Source: Bacteroidales bacterium
Lineage (GTDB): Bacteria > Bacteroidota > Bacteroidia > Bacteroidales > UBA932
Direction: 5' to 3'
NCBI GenBank assembly: GCA_017554135.1
Contig: JAFZIX010000070.1
Location: 1-13,013 of the forward strand
DNA: 13,013 bases
The position numbers were made by a program, and so were the translations under genes. Numbering within the stretch: the stretch's first letter is position 1; each line of letters starts with the position of its first letter. Below the pieces are notes generated by a model, which searched no databases, had not been told where the DNA came from, and saw nothing but the letters and a program-made list of their open reading frames with translations. This document shows positions 6,250 through 13,013 of the stretch, piece by piece.

Positions 6250-7452
6250 TTACTCCTCTTTCCGTTTCAGGTAACGTACGGATCCATCGGATTCAGTCCA
6301 CTCCATCTTATCCTTTGAGTAATCCAGGCGTGCTTTGACGATGCGTTTTTCCCCTTTTTCCGCCATTTCCTTGAAATTGGCAATTCCCTGTTCCCGGTAC
6401 CACTTTACCCAGGAGTCCAGGCTGTCCTGCATGTTCTCTTCCGGCACCAGATTGCTCGGATCTATTGTCAGATCCGCCGTACTGTAGTCGGGGGTCAAAA
6501 CCAGTGAGTCACTCTGAAAAGTCCATTTGCCACGATAGAAAAACCTCATCTTCAGTTTGCCGGAAAAGAACAACGTCTTTATGAAAGCTGATGAGTAGTC
6601 AACCGAAAAGTCATAACCATGGTCTCCGTGGAAGTCATATTCGTTGGTTTGATCCCCCACATTCAAGATCCAATGGCCCAGCAATTTCGACCGGGTCAGG
6701 GAAATGCCCTTCTTGTTGATGTTGTTGACATAGTTTTCCAGTTCCTTGTCCGTGATGCCCATCAGGAATTTGTTCTCATCATTCACCCCGGTCCCATAGT
6801 CAATCACTTGAGTCAGATAGTTCACCCGGGAAGAAGAAACATTGATGTAGTAAGCAACCTGCTTTTCGTAGAGTTTCTCTTTCAGGAAAGGCCTTAGCGC
6901 GGCAGTATACTCTTCCTGCGTAACCCATCCGGTTCCCATGATAAAACTCATGAATTCGCTGTCAGGAATGGGTTTCTTCCACATCGTTGATTGATTCAGG
7001 CCATCCTGAAACCCTTGCCTGTAATGATAGAAACTCTGAACATTGTCCAGGAACGCCATGTTTCCCAGATTTTGCCAGGTATCCAGGTCGCTGTTGAAAA
7101 TCCTCTCCTTGGAAGTGTCGAATCTGAAATCCGTTTGGGAATCTGCCAGAATGGTCAGGACTTTGTTCAGCGTATCGGAAGGCACCTCTTCCAGTTGATT
7201 CCTTTGTTTCAAGGCCGACCGTAGCAATTCGCCTTCCTGTTCCTCTCGTTCCTTCAGGTCTTTAAGAACATTGATGGTATTGTCGATGTCATGGATGACC
7301 ATGATGGCCGTGAGGCGTCGTGCCTGCTCCTTTTTGCGGTGCTCAAGCATCCCGCTCACGACAAAGGTCAGCGCCACACCGATGGCGGTTCCTATGACCG
7401 TGATAAAAAACTGCTGCCAGTCAATCTTTTTGCGGATTGTCTTCTCCACCAT
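6250..7452 (-). CDS. Membrane-anchored protein of unknown function, lipocalin-like C-terminus
   Basis: I do not recognise the family. The 400-aa product has a cationic N-terminus and one transmembrane helix (about residues 15-36). A basic, heptad-like helical region follows (about 38-90), rich in Lys, Glu and Arg. The rest should lie on one side of the membrane. Residues about 110-245 are mostly helical. Residues about 255-395 look like a small beta-barrel domain of the lipocalin-like type: LLGHWILN (257-264), then a chain of aromatic strands, FYRGKWTFQSDSLVLTPD (305-322), and a final strand pair before the basic C-terminus. Cysteine is absent. The start codon is 4 nt downstream of the hydrolase stop, so it is the last gene of the leftward run; the nested repeat element lies just beyond it. 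The domain assignment is pattern-based and weak. Confidence 0.7.
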   Translation of the reverse strand: MVEKTIRKKIDWQQFFITVIGTAIGVALTFVVSGMLEHRKKEQARRLTAIMVIHDIDNTINVLKDLKEREEQEGELLRSALKQRNQLEEVPSDTLNKVLTILADSQTDFRFDTSKERIFNSDLDTWQNLGNMAFLDNVQSFYHYRQGFQDGLNQSTMWKKPIPDSEFMSFIMGTGWVTQEEYTAALRPFLKEKLYEKQVAYYINVSSSRVNYLTQVIDYGTGVNDENKFLMGITDKELENYVNNINKKGISLTRSKLLGHWILNVGDQTNEYDFHGDHGYDFSVDYSSAFIKTLFFSGKLKMRFFYRGKWTFQSDSLVLTPDYSTADLTIDPSNLVPEENMQDSLDSWVKWYREQGIANFKEMAEKGEKRIVKARLDYSKDKMEWTESDGSVRYLKRKEE

Positions 7453-7456
7453 GCTG

Positions 7457-8416
7457 CTACATCTTCTTCACCTTCTGCAGGAATTCACGTACACGTTCGG
7501 TGTACTCCTCGGGGTATTTGGCATATGAATTAGCATGCACTGCGCCATGGGCCACCCACATTTCCTTATAGCCGTTCTTCTTGGCATTATAGTTCTGCCA
7601 GAGATGATCGAACGGCACGAAGTCGTCGGCATCACCGTGGATGAACAGCATCGGACGGTCGCACTTCTTGAGCTGCTTCACAGAAGAAGCCTGCCAGAAT
7701 CCCCAGCCGTACTTGATCTTGGTCACGAGACTGGCGCTCTGCAGCACATCCGGCGGGATGAAAGCGAAGCTCTGCTTGCGGTTGTTGTTGAACTGAAGCA
7801 CCACGGAGGCATATCCGCAGTCTTCCACGAATGCGCGCACATATTCCGGCAGCGGATCGCCGCTGGTCATCATGACGGTGGCTGCGCCCATCGAAACTCC
7901 GTGGAGCACCATGAAGTCGTCCTTGAAGATATCGTGTGCCACAGGAATCCACTTCTCTATGTCCAGACGGTCGTTCCATCCCATCTGGATGTGGTCTCCC
8001 TCGGAATAGCCGTGATACTGCAGGTCCGGGAAGAGTACATTATAGTTGAAGGTATCGCGATACATTCGCACCAGATAGAGGAATACCAGGTGGTTGTCGC
8101 CGTAGCCGTGCACTACGATAGCGGTGCCCTGTGCAGAGGCAGGATTCTTTGCAGGTACATAGCATGCATGCACCTTGAAATCTTTATAACCTACGATGGT
8201 CGTATCCTTAAGAATACCCTGGGCCTTCAGGCCGTCATACCAGGCGGTGGAGCCGGGCATCAGGGAGTCTGCTTTGTGGCGGGTGCGCTCAATGTCGTCG
8301 ACGCCGTGCGGGGTAGGGGCCAGTGCATAGTTGGACATGAAACGTCCGGCCATACAGCTGGAGAGCAGAGGCACCATCAGAAGTGCCGTCATGATCCATT
8401 TAAAAGCTTTTTTCAT
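7457..8416 (-). CDS. Alpha/beta-hydrolase lipoprotein
   Basis: A predicted serine hydrolase of the COG1073 / Bem46-like type, anchored outside the cytoplasm. The start is set at ATG 8416 (319 aa), 13 nt after the TonB-like gene; a longer ORF start at 8443 would overlap that gene and break the signal sequence. Seen: lipoprotein signal with lipobox LSSC (Cys21), oxyanion motif HGYGDN (103-108), nucleophile Ser175 in HGVSMGAA, probable acid Asp264 in HGDADDFVP, and His294 in GAVHANSY. These form a complete triad. Length and motif spacing are normal for the family. Members act on ester, amide or peptide bonds, and the substrate cannot be predicted here. Its place behind the TonB-like gene suggests a role in the envelope, though co-transcription alone does not prove a shared function. 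Confidence 0.87.
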   Translation of the reverse strand: MKKAFKWIMTALLMVPLLSSCMAGRFMSNYALAPTPHGVDDIERTRHKADSLMPGSTAWYDGLKAQGILKDTTIVGYKDFKVHACYVPAKNPASAQGTAIVVHGYGDNHLVFLYLVRMYRDTFNYNVLFPDLQYHGYSEGDHIQMGWNDRLDIEKWIPVAHDIFKDDFMVLHGVSMGAATVMMTSGDPLPEYVRAFVEDCGYASVVLQFNNNRKQSFAFIPPDVLQSASLVTKIKYGWGFWQASSVKQLKKCDRPMLFIHGDADDFVPFDHLWQNYNAKKNGYKEMWVAHGAVHANSYAKYPEEYTERVREFLQKVKKM

Positions 8417-8429
8417 ATCAGTTAAAGTG

Positions 8430-9137
8430 TTATTGTGCAACAAATTGGTATATAATATATCCTTGCTGGCGGTCCGGGGCGGTAGTGCTCATCGAGAACT
8501 TGGACATCCTGGCAGCACGAATAGCAAAAGACCTTAAACATCCGTCCGAAGACGATGAACCCTCGTCAACCTTTGCTCCCGTAACATTGCCTTGCTTGTC
8601 CACGGTGATATTCACTTTCACCTCACCGGCTCCGATACAACGGTAGGCTGGGATGGGCAGGCGGCTGGCCTTGCGGCCCTCAAGTTCATAACTCAGCACC
8701 GACGGCCCGCTGTACTTCGCCTCCTTCTTGGGCTCATCTTTCTTTTTAGGAGTCGTCTCCGCCACAATCTCATTATCCTGCGGCACCTCCGGCATCTTCT
8801 GGAGATCCTCCTTCAGTTTCTCTACATCCTTATATAATTGCTCGGCATCCTCCGCGGAATGGCGGTCATCCTTAAGTTCGAACCTGTCCACCACCACGTT
8901 GCGGACGGGCTCATATCCGCCGGCGAGCATCTCGTTCAGGCGTTCGTTGATGGCCTGTTTCAGCGCTAATTCCTTCTCCAGTTTCTCGATCTGTTCGGCC
9001 TTGGTGAAGTCGAGGACGAAGGAGTTCTCCTTTTTAATAACGGCACCGAGCTGGACAGCCATCAGAATAATCAGCACCACGAGGTGCACGATCACCGTGA
9101 TGTAAAGTCCGGCCCGGTCGTCTTTGGAGATGCGCAT
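8430..9137 (-). CDS. TonB-like energy transducer
   Basis: A 235-aa inner-membrane protein with one N-terminal transmembrane helix (about 11-31). His18 inside the helix, four residues after Thr14, mirrors the SxxxH motif that couples TonB to ExbB/ExbD. Residues 40-115 are highly charged and probably coiled-coil. A Lys/Pro/Glu-rich linker (about 129-141) stands in for the classic proline-rich spacer. Residues about 155-235 form a TonB C-terminal-type domain: GEVKVNITVDKQGNV (171-185) and the end YIIYQFVAQ. The YP box of E. coli TonB is not seen, and Cys167 and Cys200 could form a periplasmic disulfide. It lies 9 nt after udk and 13 nt before the hydrolase. Known role of the family: transmitting proton-motive force to outer-membrane TonB-dependent transporters. 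The nearby ExbB and two ExbD genes are the likely partners, although asnS and udk separate them. Confidence 0.85.
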   Translation of the reverse strand: MRISKDDRAGLYITVIVHLVVLIILMAVQLGAVIKKENSFVLDFTKAEQIEKLEKELALKQAINERLNEMLAGGYEPVRNVVVDRFELKDDRHSAEDAEQLYKDVEKLKEDLQKMPEVPQDNEIVAETTPKKKDEPKKEAKYSGPSVLSYELEGRKASRLPIPAYRCIGAGEVKVNITVDKQGNVTGAKVDEGSSSSDGCLRSFAIRAARMSKFSMSTTAPDRQQGYIIYQFVAQ

Positions 9138-9146
9138 AGCCTGCGT

Positions 9147-9773
9147 TTACTCGGTTTTTCTGTCTTTGCGGAGAGCCTTCTCCACAGTGTTCATTATCAT
9201 GTTGATAGCAACCTTGTTGTGGCCGCCCTGAGGGATGATAATGTCGGCGTAGCGCTTGCTGGGCTCGATGAACTGCAGATACATCGGTTTCACGGTGCGG
9301 CTATAGCGCTCAATCACCCATTCCACGTTCTTTCCGCGTTCGCGGATGTCGCGTGCCATCACGCGCATGAGGCGGTCGTCATCGTCCGCATCCACGAACA
9401 GTTTGATATCCAGCTGGTCCCGCAGTTTCTTGCAGGTGAAGATGAGGATGCCCTCGATGATGATTACATCCGCCGGATCCACCCTCACCGTCTCCGTCTT
9501 GGAGCGGGAGCAACTGATGTAGGAATACACCGGCTGATGGATGGTCTTGCCCTCCTTGAGTTCGGCTAGTTGCTTGCAGAGAAGTTCCCAGTCGATTGCG
9601 TCCGGGTGGTCGAAGTTCTGGTTGCGTTTCTGCTCGTCCGTAAGGTTGCTCGAGTCTTTGTAGTAGGCATCCTGGGGGATGACCACCACGTCTTCCTTCA
9701 GGCGGTCTTTGATGGCCTTTACCACAGTGGTTTTTCCTGAGCCGGAACCGCCGGCAATACCAATTACCAACAT
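9147..9773 (-). CDS. udk: Uridine kinase
   Basis: Cytoplasmic pyrimidine-salvage enzyme that phosphorylates uridine and cytidine with ATP or GTP to give UMP and CMP. Seen: P-loop GGSGSGKT (8-15), substrate-side motif QDAYYKD (34-40), FDHPDAID (54-61), QPVYSY (80-85), Walker B-like IIIEGIL (104-110) and lid Arg motif RDIRERG (141-147). At 208 aa it matches the single-domain bacterial enzyme of about 210 aa. Phosphoribulokinase shares the P-loop fold but is longer and lacks the FDHPDA block. The start is 3 nt after the asnS stop, so the two are surely co-transcribed. Confidence 0.96.
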   Translation of the reverse strand: MLVIGIAGGSGSGKTTVVKAIKDRLKEDVVVIPQDAYYKDSSNLTDEQKRNQNFDHPDAIDWELLCKQLAELKEGKTIHQPVYSYISCSRSKTETVRVDPADVIIIEGILIFTCKKLRDQLDIKLFVDADDDDRLMRVMARDIRERGKNVEWVIERYSRTVKPMYLQFIEPSKRYADIIIPQGGHNKVAINMIMNTVEKALRKDRKTE

Positions 9774-9776
9774 ATT

Positions 9777-11198
9777 CTAGAATTCTGCGTTTTTCGGAGT
9801 GCGGGGGAAAGGAATGACGTCGCGGATATTCTGCATACCCGTGATAAAGAGCAGCAGTCTCTCGAAACCGAGGCCGAATCCGCTGTGGGGGCAACTGCCG
9901 AAACGGCGGGTGTCCAGATACCACTCGAGGGTGCGGCGGCTCATTCCGAGTTCGTCGATGCGTGCGTCCAGTTTGCCGTAATCGGCCTCACGCTCGCTTC
10001 CGCCGATGATTTCGCCAATCTTCGGGAAAAGCACGTCCATTGCACGCACGGTCTTTCCATCCTCGTTCTGCTTCATATAGAAGGCCTTGATGTCCTTGGG
10101 ATAATCCGTGAGGATGACAGGGCGGCCGAAGTGCTGCTCCACCAGGTAACGCTCGTGCTCGCTCTGAAGGTCCACGCCCCAACTGACCGGATACTCGAAC
10201 TTATGCCCGTCGGCAACGGCCTTCTCCAGAATCTCGATACCCTCGGTGTAGGTGAGGATCTTGAACTCGGTGTTCACCACACCCTTCAGGCGCTCGATGA
10301 GTTCGTTGTCGTAGCGGTCGTTCAGGAACTTGAGGTCGTCGTAGCAGTTTTCCAGCGCATAGCGCACCAGGCTCTTGATGAAGTCTTCCGCCAGGGCCAT
10401 GTTGTTCTTGATGTCGTAGAAGGCCATTTCAGGCTCTATCATCCAGAACTCGGCGAGGTGGCGGGGAGTGTTGGAATTCTCTGCGCGGAAGGTGGGACCG
10501 AAGGTGTAGATCTCTCCCAGAGCAGTGGCTCCGAGTTCGCCTTCCAACTGGCCGCTGACGGTGAGCGAAGTCCTCTTACCGAAGAAGTCCTTGCTGTAAT
10601 CTATGCCGCCCTTCTTGTCCTTGGGGATGTTGAGGAGGTCCAGGGTAGTCACCTGGAACATATTTCCGGCTCCTTCCGCATCCGCCGCGGTGATGAGCGG
10701 GGTGTGCAGATAGACAAAGCCTTTTGAATGGAAGTACTCATGGATGGCGAAGGCCATCTGGCTGCGCAGACGCAGCACAGCGCCGAAGGTGTTGGTGCGG
10801 GGGCGCATGTGCGCCACGGTGCGGAGATACTCGAAGGTGGTGTCCTTCTTCTGGAGAGGATAGCGCACAGGGTCGCACTCCCCGAGGATCTCAATCTCCT
10901 TTGCCTGAATCTCTACGGCCTGGCCGCTGCCTATGGACTCCACCAGATTTCCCCGAACGGCGATGCATGCTCCGGTGGTAACCTTCGCGAGCAATTCTGC
11001 ATCGGTGGAGGTCTTGTCCACTACGATCTGTATATTATTAATAGTGGAACCGTCGTTGAGAGCGATAAACGCAATCTCCTTGTTTCCACGTTTGGTGCGC
11101 ACCCAGCCCTTCGCGAGCACTTCTTCTCCGGGTGCCTTTGCAAGAAGGTCCTTGACCTTCATCCTGAGTATTTCCTTTGACATTACTGTTTTTTGCAT
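9777..11198 (-). CDS. asnS: Asparaginyl-tRNA synthetase
   Basis: Charges tRNA-Asn with asparagine in the cytoplasm; class IIb aminoacyl-tRNA synthetase. Seen: an N-terminal OB-fold anticodon-binding domain (about 28-105, with GWVRTKRG at 31-38), the class II catalytic core, motif 2 (FRAENSNTPRH, 237-247, with the conserved Arg) and motif 3 (GFGLGFERLLLF, 440-451). The GSEREADY block (399-407) and the ending VIPFPRTPKNAEF are typical of AsnS, whereas AspRS carries a large insertion absent here. Length is 473 aa from the first ATG. The second in-frame ATG (11183) gives 468 aa, closer to the usual 466-467, and is an equally good start. A terminator-like hairpin ends 3 nt before the first ATG, leaving no room for a separate promoter after it. 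Its presence suggests direct asparagine charging rather than relying only on GatCAB. Confidence 0.97.
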   Translation of the reverse strand: MQKTVMSKEILRMKVKDLLAKAPGEEVLAKGWVRTKRGNKEIAFIALNDGSTINNIQIVVDKTSTDAELLAKVTTGACIAVRGNLVESIGSGQAVEIQAKEIEILGECDPVRYPLQKKDTTFEYLRTVAHMRPRTNTFGAVLRLRSQMAFAIHEYFHSKGFVYLHTPLITAADAEGAGNMFQVTTLDLLNIPKDKKGGIDYSKDFFGKRTSLTVSGQLEGELGATALGEIYTFGPTFRAENSNTPRHLAEFWMIEPEMAFYDIKNNMALAEDFIKSLVRYALENCYDDLKFLNDRYDNELIERLKGVVNTEFKILTYTEGIEILEKAVADGHKFEYPVSWGVDLQSEHERYLVEQHFGRPVILTDYPKDIKAFYMKQNEDGKTVRAMDVLFPKIGEIIGGSEREADYGKLDARIDELGMSRRTLEWYLDTRRFGSCPHSGFGLGFERLLLFITGMQNIRDVIPFPRTPKNAEF

Positions 11199-11201
11199 TT
11201 T

Positions 11202-11230
11202 AAAAAGCAGCCCTCATGAAGGGGGCTGCT
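11202..11230 (-). terminator. Intrinsic terminator or attenuator between exbD and asnS
   Basis: On the minus strand AGCAGCCC (11223-11230) pairs perfectly with GGGCTGCT (11206-11213) over a 9-nt loop, followed by a T run (11202-11206). It reads as a Rho-independent terminator for the ExbB/ExbD operon. Because the T run ends 3 nt before the first asnS ATG, it would also sit in the asnS leader if transcription continues. Confidence 0.8.
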
Positions 11231-11249
11231 CTATAGTACCGGGGCGGGA

Positions 11250-11714
11250 TTACTCGCCCTTTCTTGCTGAGTACATGATCTTAAGCGCGGAGCAGCGCCG
11301 CAGTTCCTGCTTAACATCTGTAATGATACCCATACGTACATCCTGGTCCGCCCTGATGCAGATTTGCATAAAAGCGCGGTCGTTCTCGCTCTTGGAGTCA
11401 CGCTCTGCTGCAACGAAGTCGCGGATGTCATCCACGGTCTTGAAAGAATCGTTGAGTTGGATACGTGCATCGGTGCCGTACTGAGCCTGCAGGCTGCGGA
11501 TAGGCGTTCCGATGTTGATATAAGATGCGAGGTCTTTGCGCTCTAACTTCACTGATTCCGAAGCCTGGGGGATCTTGACGACGACTTTGTTTTCGGTTTC
11601 CCTCATCTGGGTCGTCACCATGAAGAAGAACAGGAGCATGAAAACGATATCGGAGAGTGAGCCGGAAGCGATTGCCGGCATTTCTTTCTTTTCTCCTTTC
11701 TTGAACATTGACAT
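11250..11714 (-). CDS. exbD: ExbD/TolR-family biopolymer transport protein (second copy)
   Basis: Inner-membrane protein of 154 aa with a short cytoplasmic N-terminus and one transmembrane helix (about 20-36). Its conserved Asp22, in the motif SLSDIVFMLLFFF, is the proton-carrying residue of ExbD/TolR. The periplasmic domain runs from about 40 to 150, and RADQDVRMGIITDVKQEL (121-138) is the typical ExbD end helix-strand. The length is close to classical ExbD. It lies 12 nt after the longer ExbD, and both probably pair with the upstream ExbB. The hairpin at 11202-11230 follows. Confidence 0.92.
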   Translation of the reverse strand: MSMFKKGEKKEMPAIASGSLSDIVFMLLFFFMVTTQMRETENKVVVKIPQASESVKLERKDLASYINIGTPIRSLQAQYGTDARIQLNDSFKTVDDIRDFVAAERDSKSENDRAFMQICIRADQDVRMGIITDVKQELRRCSALKIMYSARKGE

Positions 11715-11726
11715 AACTATATCCTC

Positions 11727-12308
11727 CTATCTTCTTCTTTTACCAACATCCTTAGGCTCGGCCTCGGAAATCTGCTGAGGAACGAGATCCTTGATGGTTT
11801 TCTGTCCATCTTCGTCAAGAGCAAGGAACTTCTTGCCGAATTCCCTCATCGAGGCCTCGTCGCGGAGTTCGTTGACGGCTTTCACAAGCTCGTTCTGAAC
11901 TGCGATATAGGCTTGATAACTGGTGCCGCGGTCGTTCTGCAGGGAGATAACGCCCTTGGAAACATTGCGGGTGCCGAGACCTGCGATCTCAGTGGGTTCC
12001 ATGACAGGAAGATTGGGATCGTCGGTGGGGTTGGTGAGGAAGATCTTGATCTTGTCTTTAAGCTGGCTTACGTCTATGGGTTCACTACCGGCCAAAATTC
12101 TGTCGGCGGAGTTAATCTTCACAATGATGATATTGCGACGATTAACCTTCTGGTCCTCTACCTTCTGGTTGGGGTCGGGCATAGGAGGCAGACGACGGCT
12201 CAGACCAGTCTGCGTGCCCATGGTGGTAGTCATGAGGAAGTAGCAGAGCAGGAGGAAAGCGATGTCGGCCGTTGAACTCGAATTAATCGCGGGTGTTTTC
12301 TTTGCCAT
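11727..12308 (-). CDS. exbD: ExbD/TolR-family biopolymer transport protein (first, longer copy)
   Basis: Inner-membrane stator partner of 193 aa. One transmembrane helix (about 13-32) carries Asp15 in STADIAFLLLCYF, the ExbD proton-path residue. The periplasmic part (about 35-193) is longer than in classical ExbD. It includes an insertion around 93-115 (NPTDDPNLPVMEP onward), the block SLQNDRGTSYQAYIAVQNEL (122-141), and a basic tail ending KRRR. This long form next to a short form is a pattern I associate with Bacteroidota operons. It is 6 nt after the four-TM gene, so it is in the same operon. Confidence 0.92.
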   Translation of the reverse strand: MAKKTPAINSSSTADIAFLLLCYFLMTTTMGTQTGLSRRLPPMPDPNQKVEDQKVNRRNIIIVKINSADRILAGSEPIDVSQLKDKIKIFLTNPTDDPNLPVMEPTEIAGLGTRNVSKGVISLQNDRGTSYQAYIAVQNELVKAVNELRDEASMREFGKKFLALDEDGQKTIKDLVPQQISEAEPKDVGKRRR

Positions 12309-12314
12309 AGTCCG

Positions 12315-12761
12315 TTAACCTTTTTTGTTCGTGATAGCAAGACGGATTTCGCCGACGACAATGGAAAGAACTGCCACGATGCCTGCGAAATAGGTCAGGT
12401 ACAGGATAGTATCAGTGAGTTTGAGCATGGAATCGCTGGGCTGATCCATAGTGGTCAGGTTGAGCGCAGGGTCGCCGGGTGCAATCAGGTATGCTATGAA
12501 GCATACGACTGCGACCGCCACGAGCCCGATGCCGATTTTGACCAGGCTCTTGGGGTTGTTGATGGTGCCGATGACGAGGCCGACGATGACAACCGCCGCG
12601 ACGGCGAGGCCCACCATGCAGTAGGTCCAGCCGAGCAGGGCGTCAACGGTAGCAACGTTGCCTTTGTCCCATCCTGAAGCGAAGCCCCAAATAAGAAGGG
12701 CTACGCTGACAACGATGAGGAGCACCATCGCCCATTTGAATATCTTGTTATAGTTTTTCAT
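12315..12761 (-). CDS. Small four-helix membrane protein between ExbB and ExbD
   Basis: I do not recognise a named family. The 148-aa product has four predicted transmembrane helices (about 8-28, 42-64, 73-94 and 115-137), short loops and a positive C-terminus (TNKKG). Its start overlaps the ExbB stop by one base (TAATG), which points to translational coupling and an expected fixed ratio to ExbB. The helices lack the polar Thr/Glu residues of ExbB, so it is not a second channel subunit by eye. Its position inside the operon suggests an accessory or scaffold part of the ExbB/ExbD complex; this is inference. Confidence 0.85.
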   Translation of the reverse strand: MKNYNKIFKWAMVLLIVVSVALLIWGFASGWDKGNVATVDALLGWTYCMVGLAVAAVVIVGLVIGTINNPKSLVKIGIGLVAVAVVCFIAYLIAPGDPALNLTTMDQPSDSMLKLTDTILYLTYFAGIVAVLSIVVGEIRLAITNKKG

Positions 12762-13013
12762 TATTTCTTTCCGTATTTGGTGAGCACATCGATGAGGCTG
12801 ATGGAGCTGTCTTCCATGTCGATGGTGATGCTCTCGATCTTGGCAAGGATGTAGTTGTAGAACACCTGGAGAATCATAGCGACGATAAGTCCCGCCACGG
12901 TGGTGATAAGGGCGATCTTCATACCGCCAGCCACAACGTTAGGGCTGATGTCACCTGCTGCCTGGATAGCGTCGAATGCCGCGATCATACCGATAACGGT
13001 ACCGCGGAATCCG
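12761..13013 (-). CDS. exbB: MotA/TolQ/ExbB proton channel protein, partial (5' end beyond window)
   Basis: Only the last 83 codons are present; the frame stays open to the window edge, so the ATG at 12988 is internal. The visible part starts with GFRGTVIGMIAAF, the conserved GTVxGMI loop-helix of the MotA/TolQ/ExbB family. A second hydrophobic helix with Thr-Thr follows (ALITTVAGLIVAMILQVFY), then a cytoplasmic C-terminal tail of about 30 residues (ESITIDMEDSSISL). The protein forms the proton-conducting ring that, with ExbD, energises TonB or TolA. TonB-type rather than flagellar MotA is inferred from the ExbD genes that follow. Confidence 0.93.
   Translation of the reverse strand, partial: GFRGTVIGMIAAFDAIQAAGDISPNVVAGGMKIALITTVAGLIVAMILQVFYNYILAKIESITIDMEDSSISLIDVLTKYGKK

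Noticed and set aside
7535..8425. 296-codon open frame on the plus strand opposite the hydrolase gene
   Set aside because: It is His/Val-rich nonsense with no domains, and mirrors a gene with an intact catalytic triad.
8417..8443. Upstream in-frame start for the hydrolase lipoprotein
   Set aside because: It overlaps the end of the TonB-like gene and adds nine polar residues before a proper lipoprotein signal that starts at 8416.
9885..10727. 280-codon open frame on the plus strand opposite asnS
   Set aside because: It is antisense to a fully recognisable AsnS and has no family-like motifs or promoter; it is a by-product of GC-rich codon use.
11199..11249. T-box or other aminoacyl-tRNA-sensing leader for asnS
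   Set aside because: The gap is 51 nt, too short for a T-box, and no specifier or antiterminator bulge is visible; only a simple hairpin with a T run is seen.

Overview
The window looks like a chromosomal segment of a Bacteroidota bacterium, most likely an uncultured or gut-type Bacteroidales. Four things support this: promoter elements matching the Bacteroidota consensus TAnnTTTG (some with a TTTG-like element about 20 bp upstream), the absence of clear Shine-Dalgarno sequences, the ExbB / four-helix protein / ExbD / ExbD gene order, and AsnS and TonB-like sequences of Bacteroidales character. The genus cannot be read from the sequence. GC is moderately high, with a more AT-rich stretch around the DUF4419 gene.

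Left part (1-5943). A Tat-type lipoprotein dipeptide epimerase of the enolase superfamily reads leftward. It diverges from a rightward three-gene cluster: a secreted esterase of the esterase D / CE1 type, a DUF4838-like lipoprotein with a C-terminal CBM9-like domain (ATGA overlap with the esterase), and a large exported protein with an N-terminal DUF4419 domain and a C-terminal beta-barrel-like region. The 58-bp divergent intergenic region holds two interlocked promoters. Each promoter lies only 5-7 nt from its start codon, which suggests leaderless mRNAs. The theme is extracytoplasmic processing of polymers or peptides.

Middle (5944-6249). A tRNA-Ser(CGA) with its own promoter and an intrinsic terminator is followed by a compact element of about 100 bp. 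It is built from four copies of GGGCAAGGTC in alternating orientation and can fold in two mutually exclusive ways. This is the most unexplained piece of DNA in the window.

Right part (6250-13013), all leftward. Reading in the direction of transcription: ExbB (5' end outside the window), a four-TM protein, two ExbD proteins, an intrinsic-terminator-like hairpin, AsnS, uridine kinase, a TonB-like energy transducer, an alpha/beta-hydrolase lipoprotein, and a membrane-anchored protein of unknown function. The ExbB/ExbD/TonB parts would make a proton-motive-force-driven energising complex in the inner membrane. Its TonB-like partner is separated from the ExbBD genes by asnS and udk, with gaps of only 3-9 nt within the downstream run, so the whole set may be partly co-transcribed through the hairpin before asnS.

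I found no insertion sequence, phage gene, CRISPR array or clear defence system. No gene-free stretch exceeds 300 bases; positions 1-19 are only the sequence downstream of the epimerase and show nothing.
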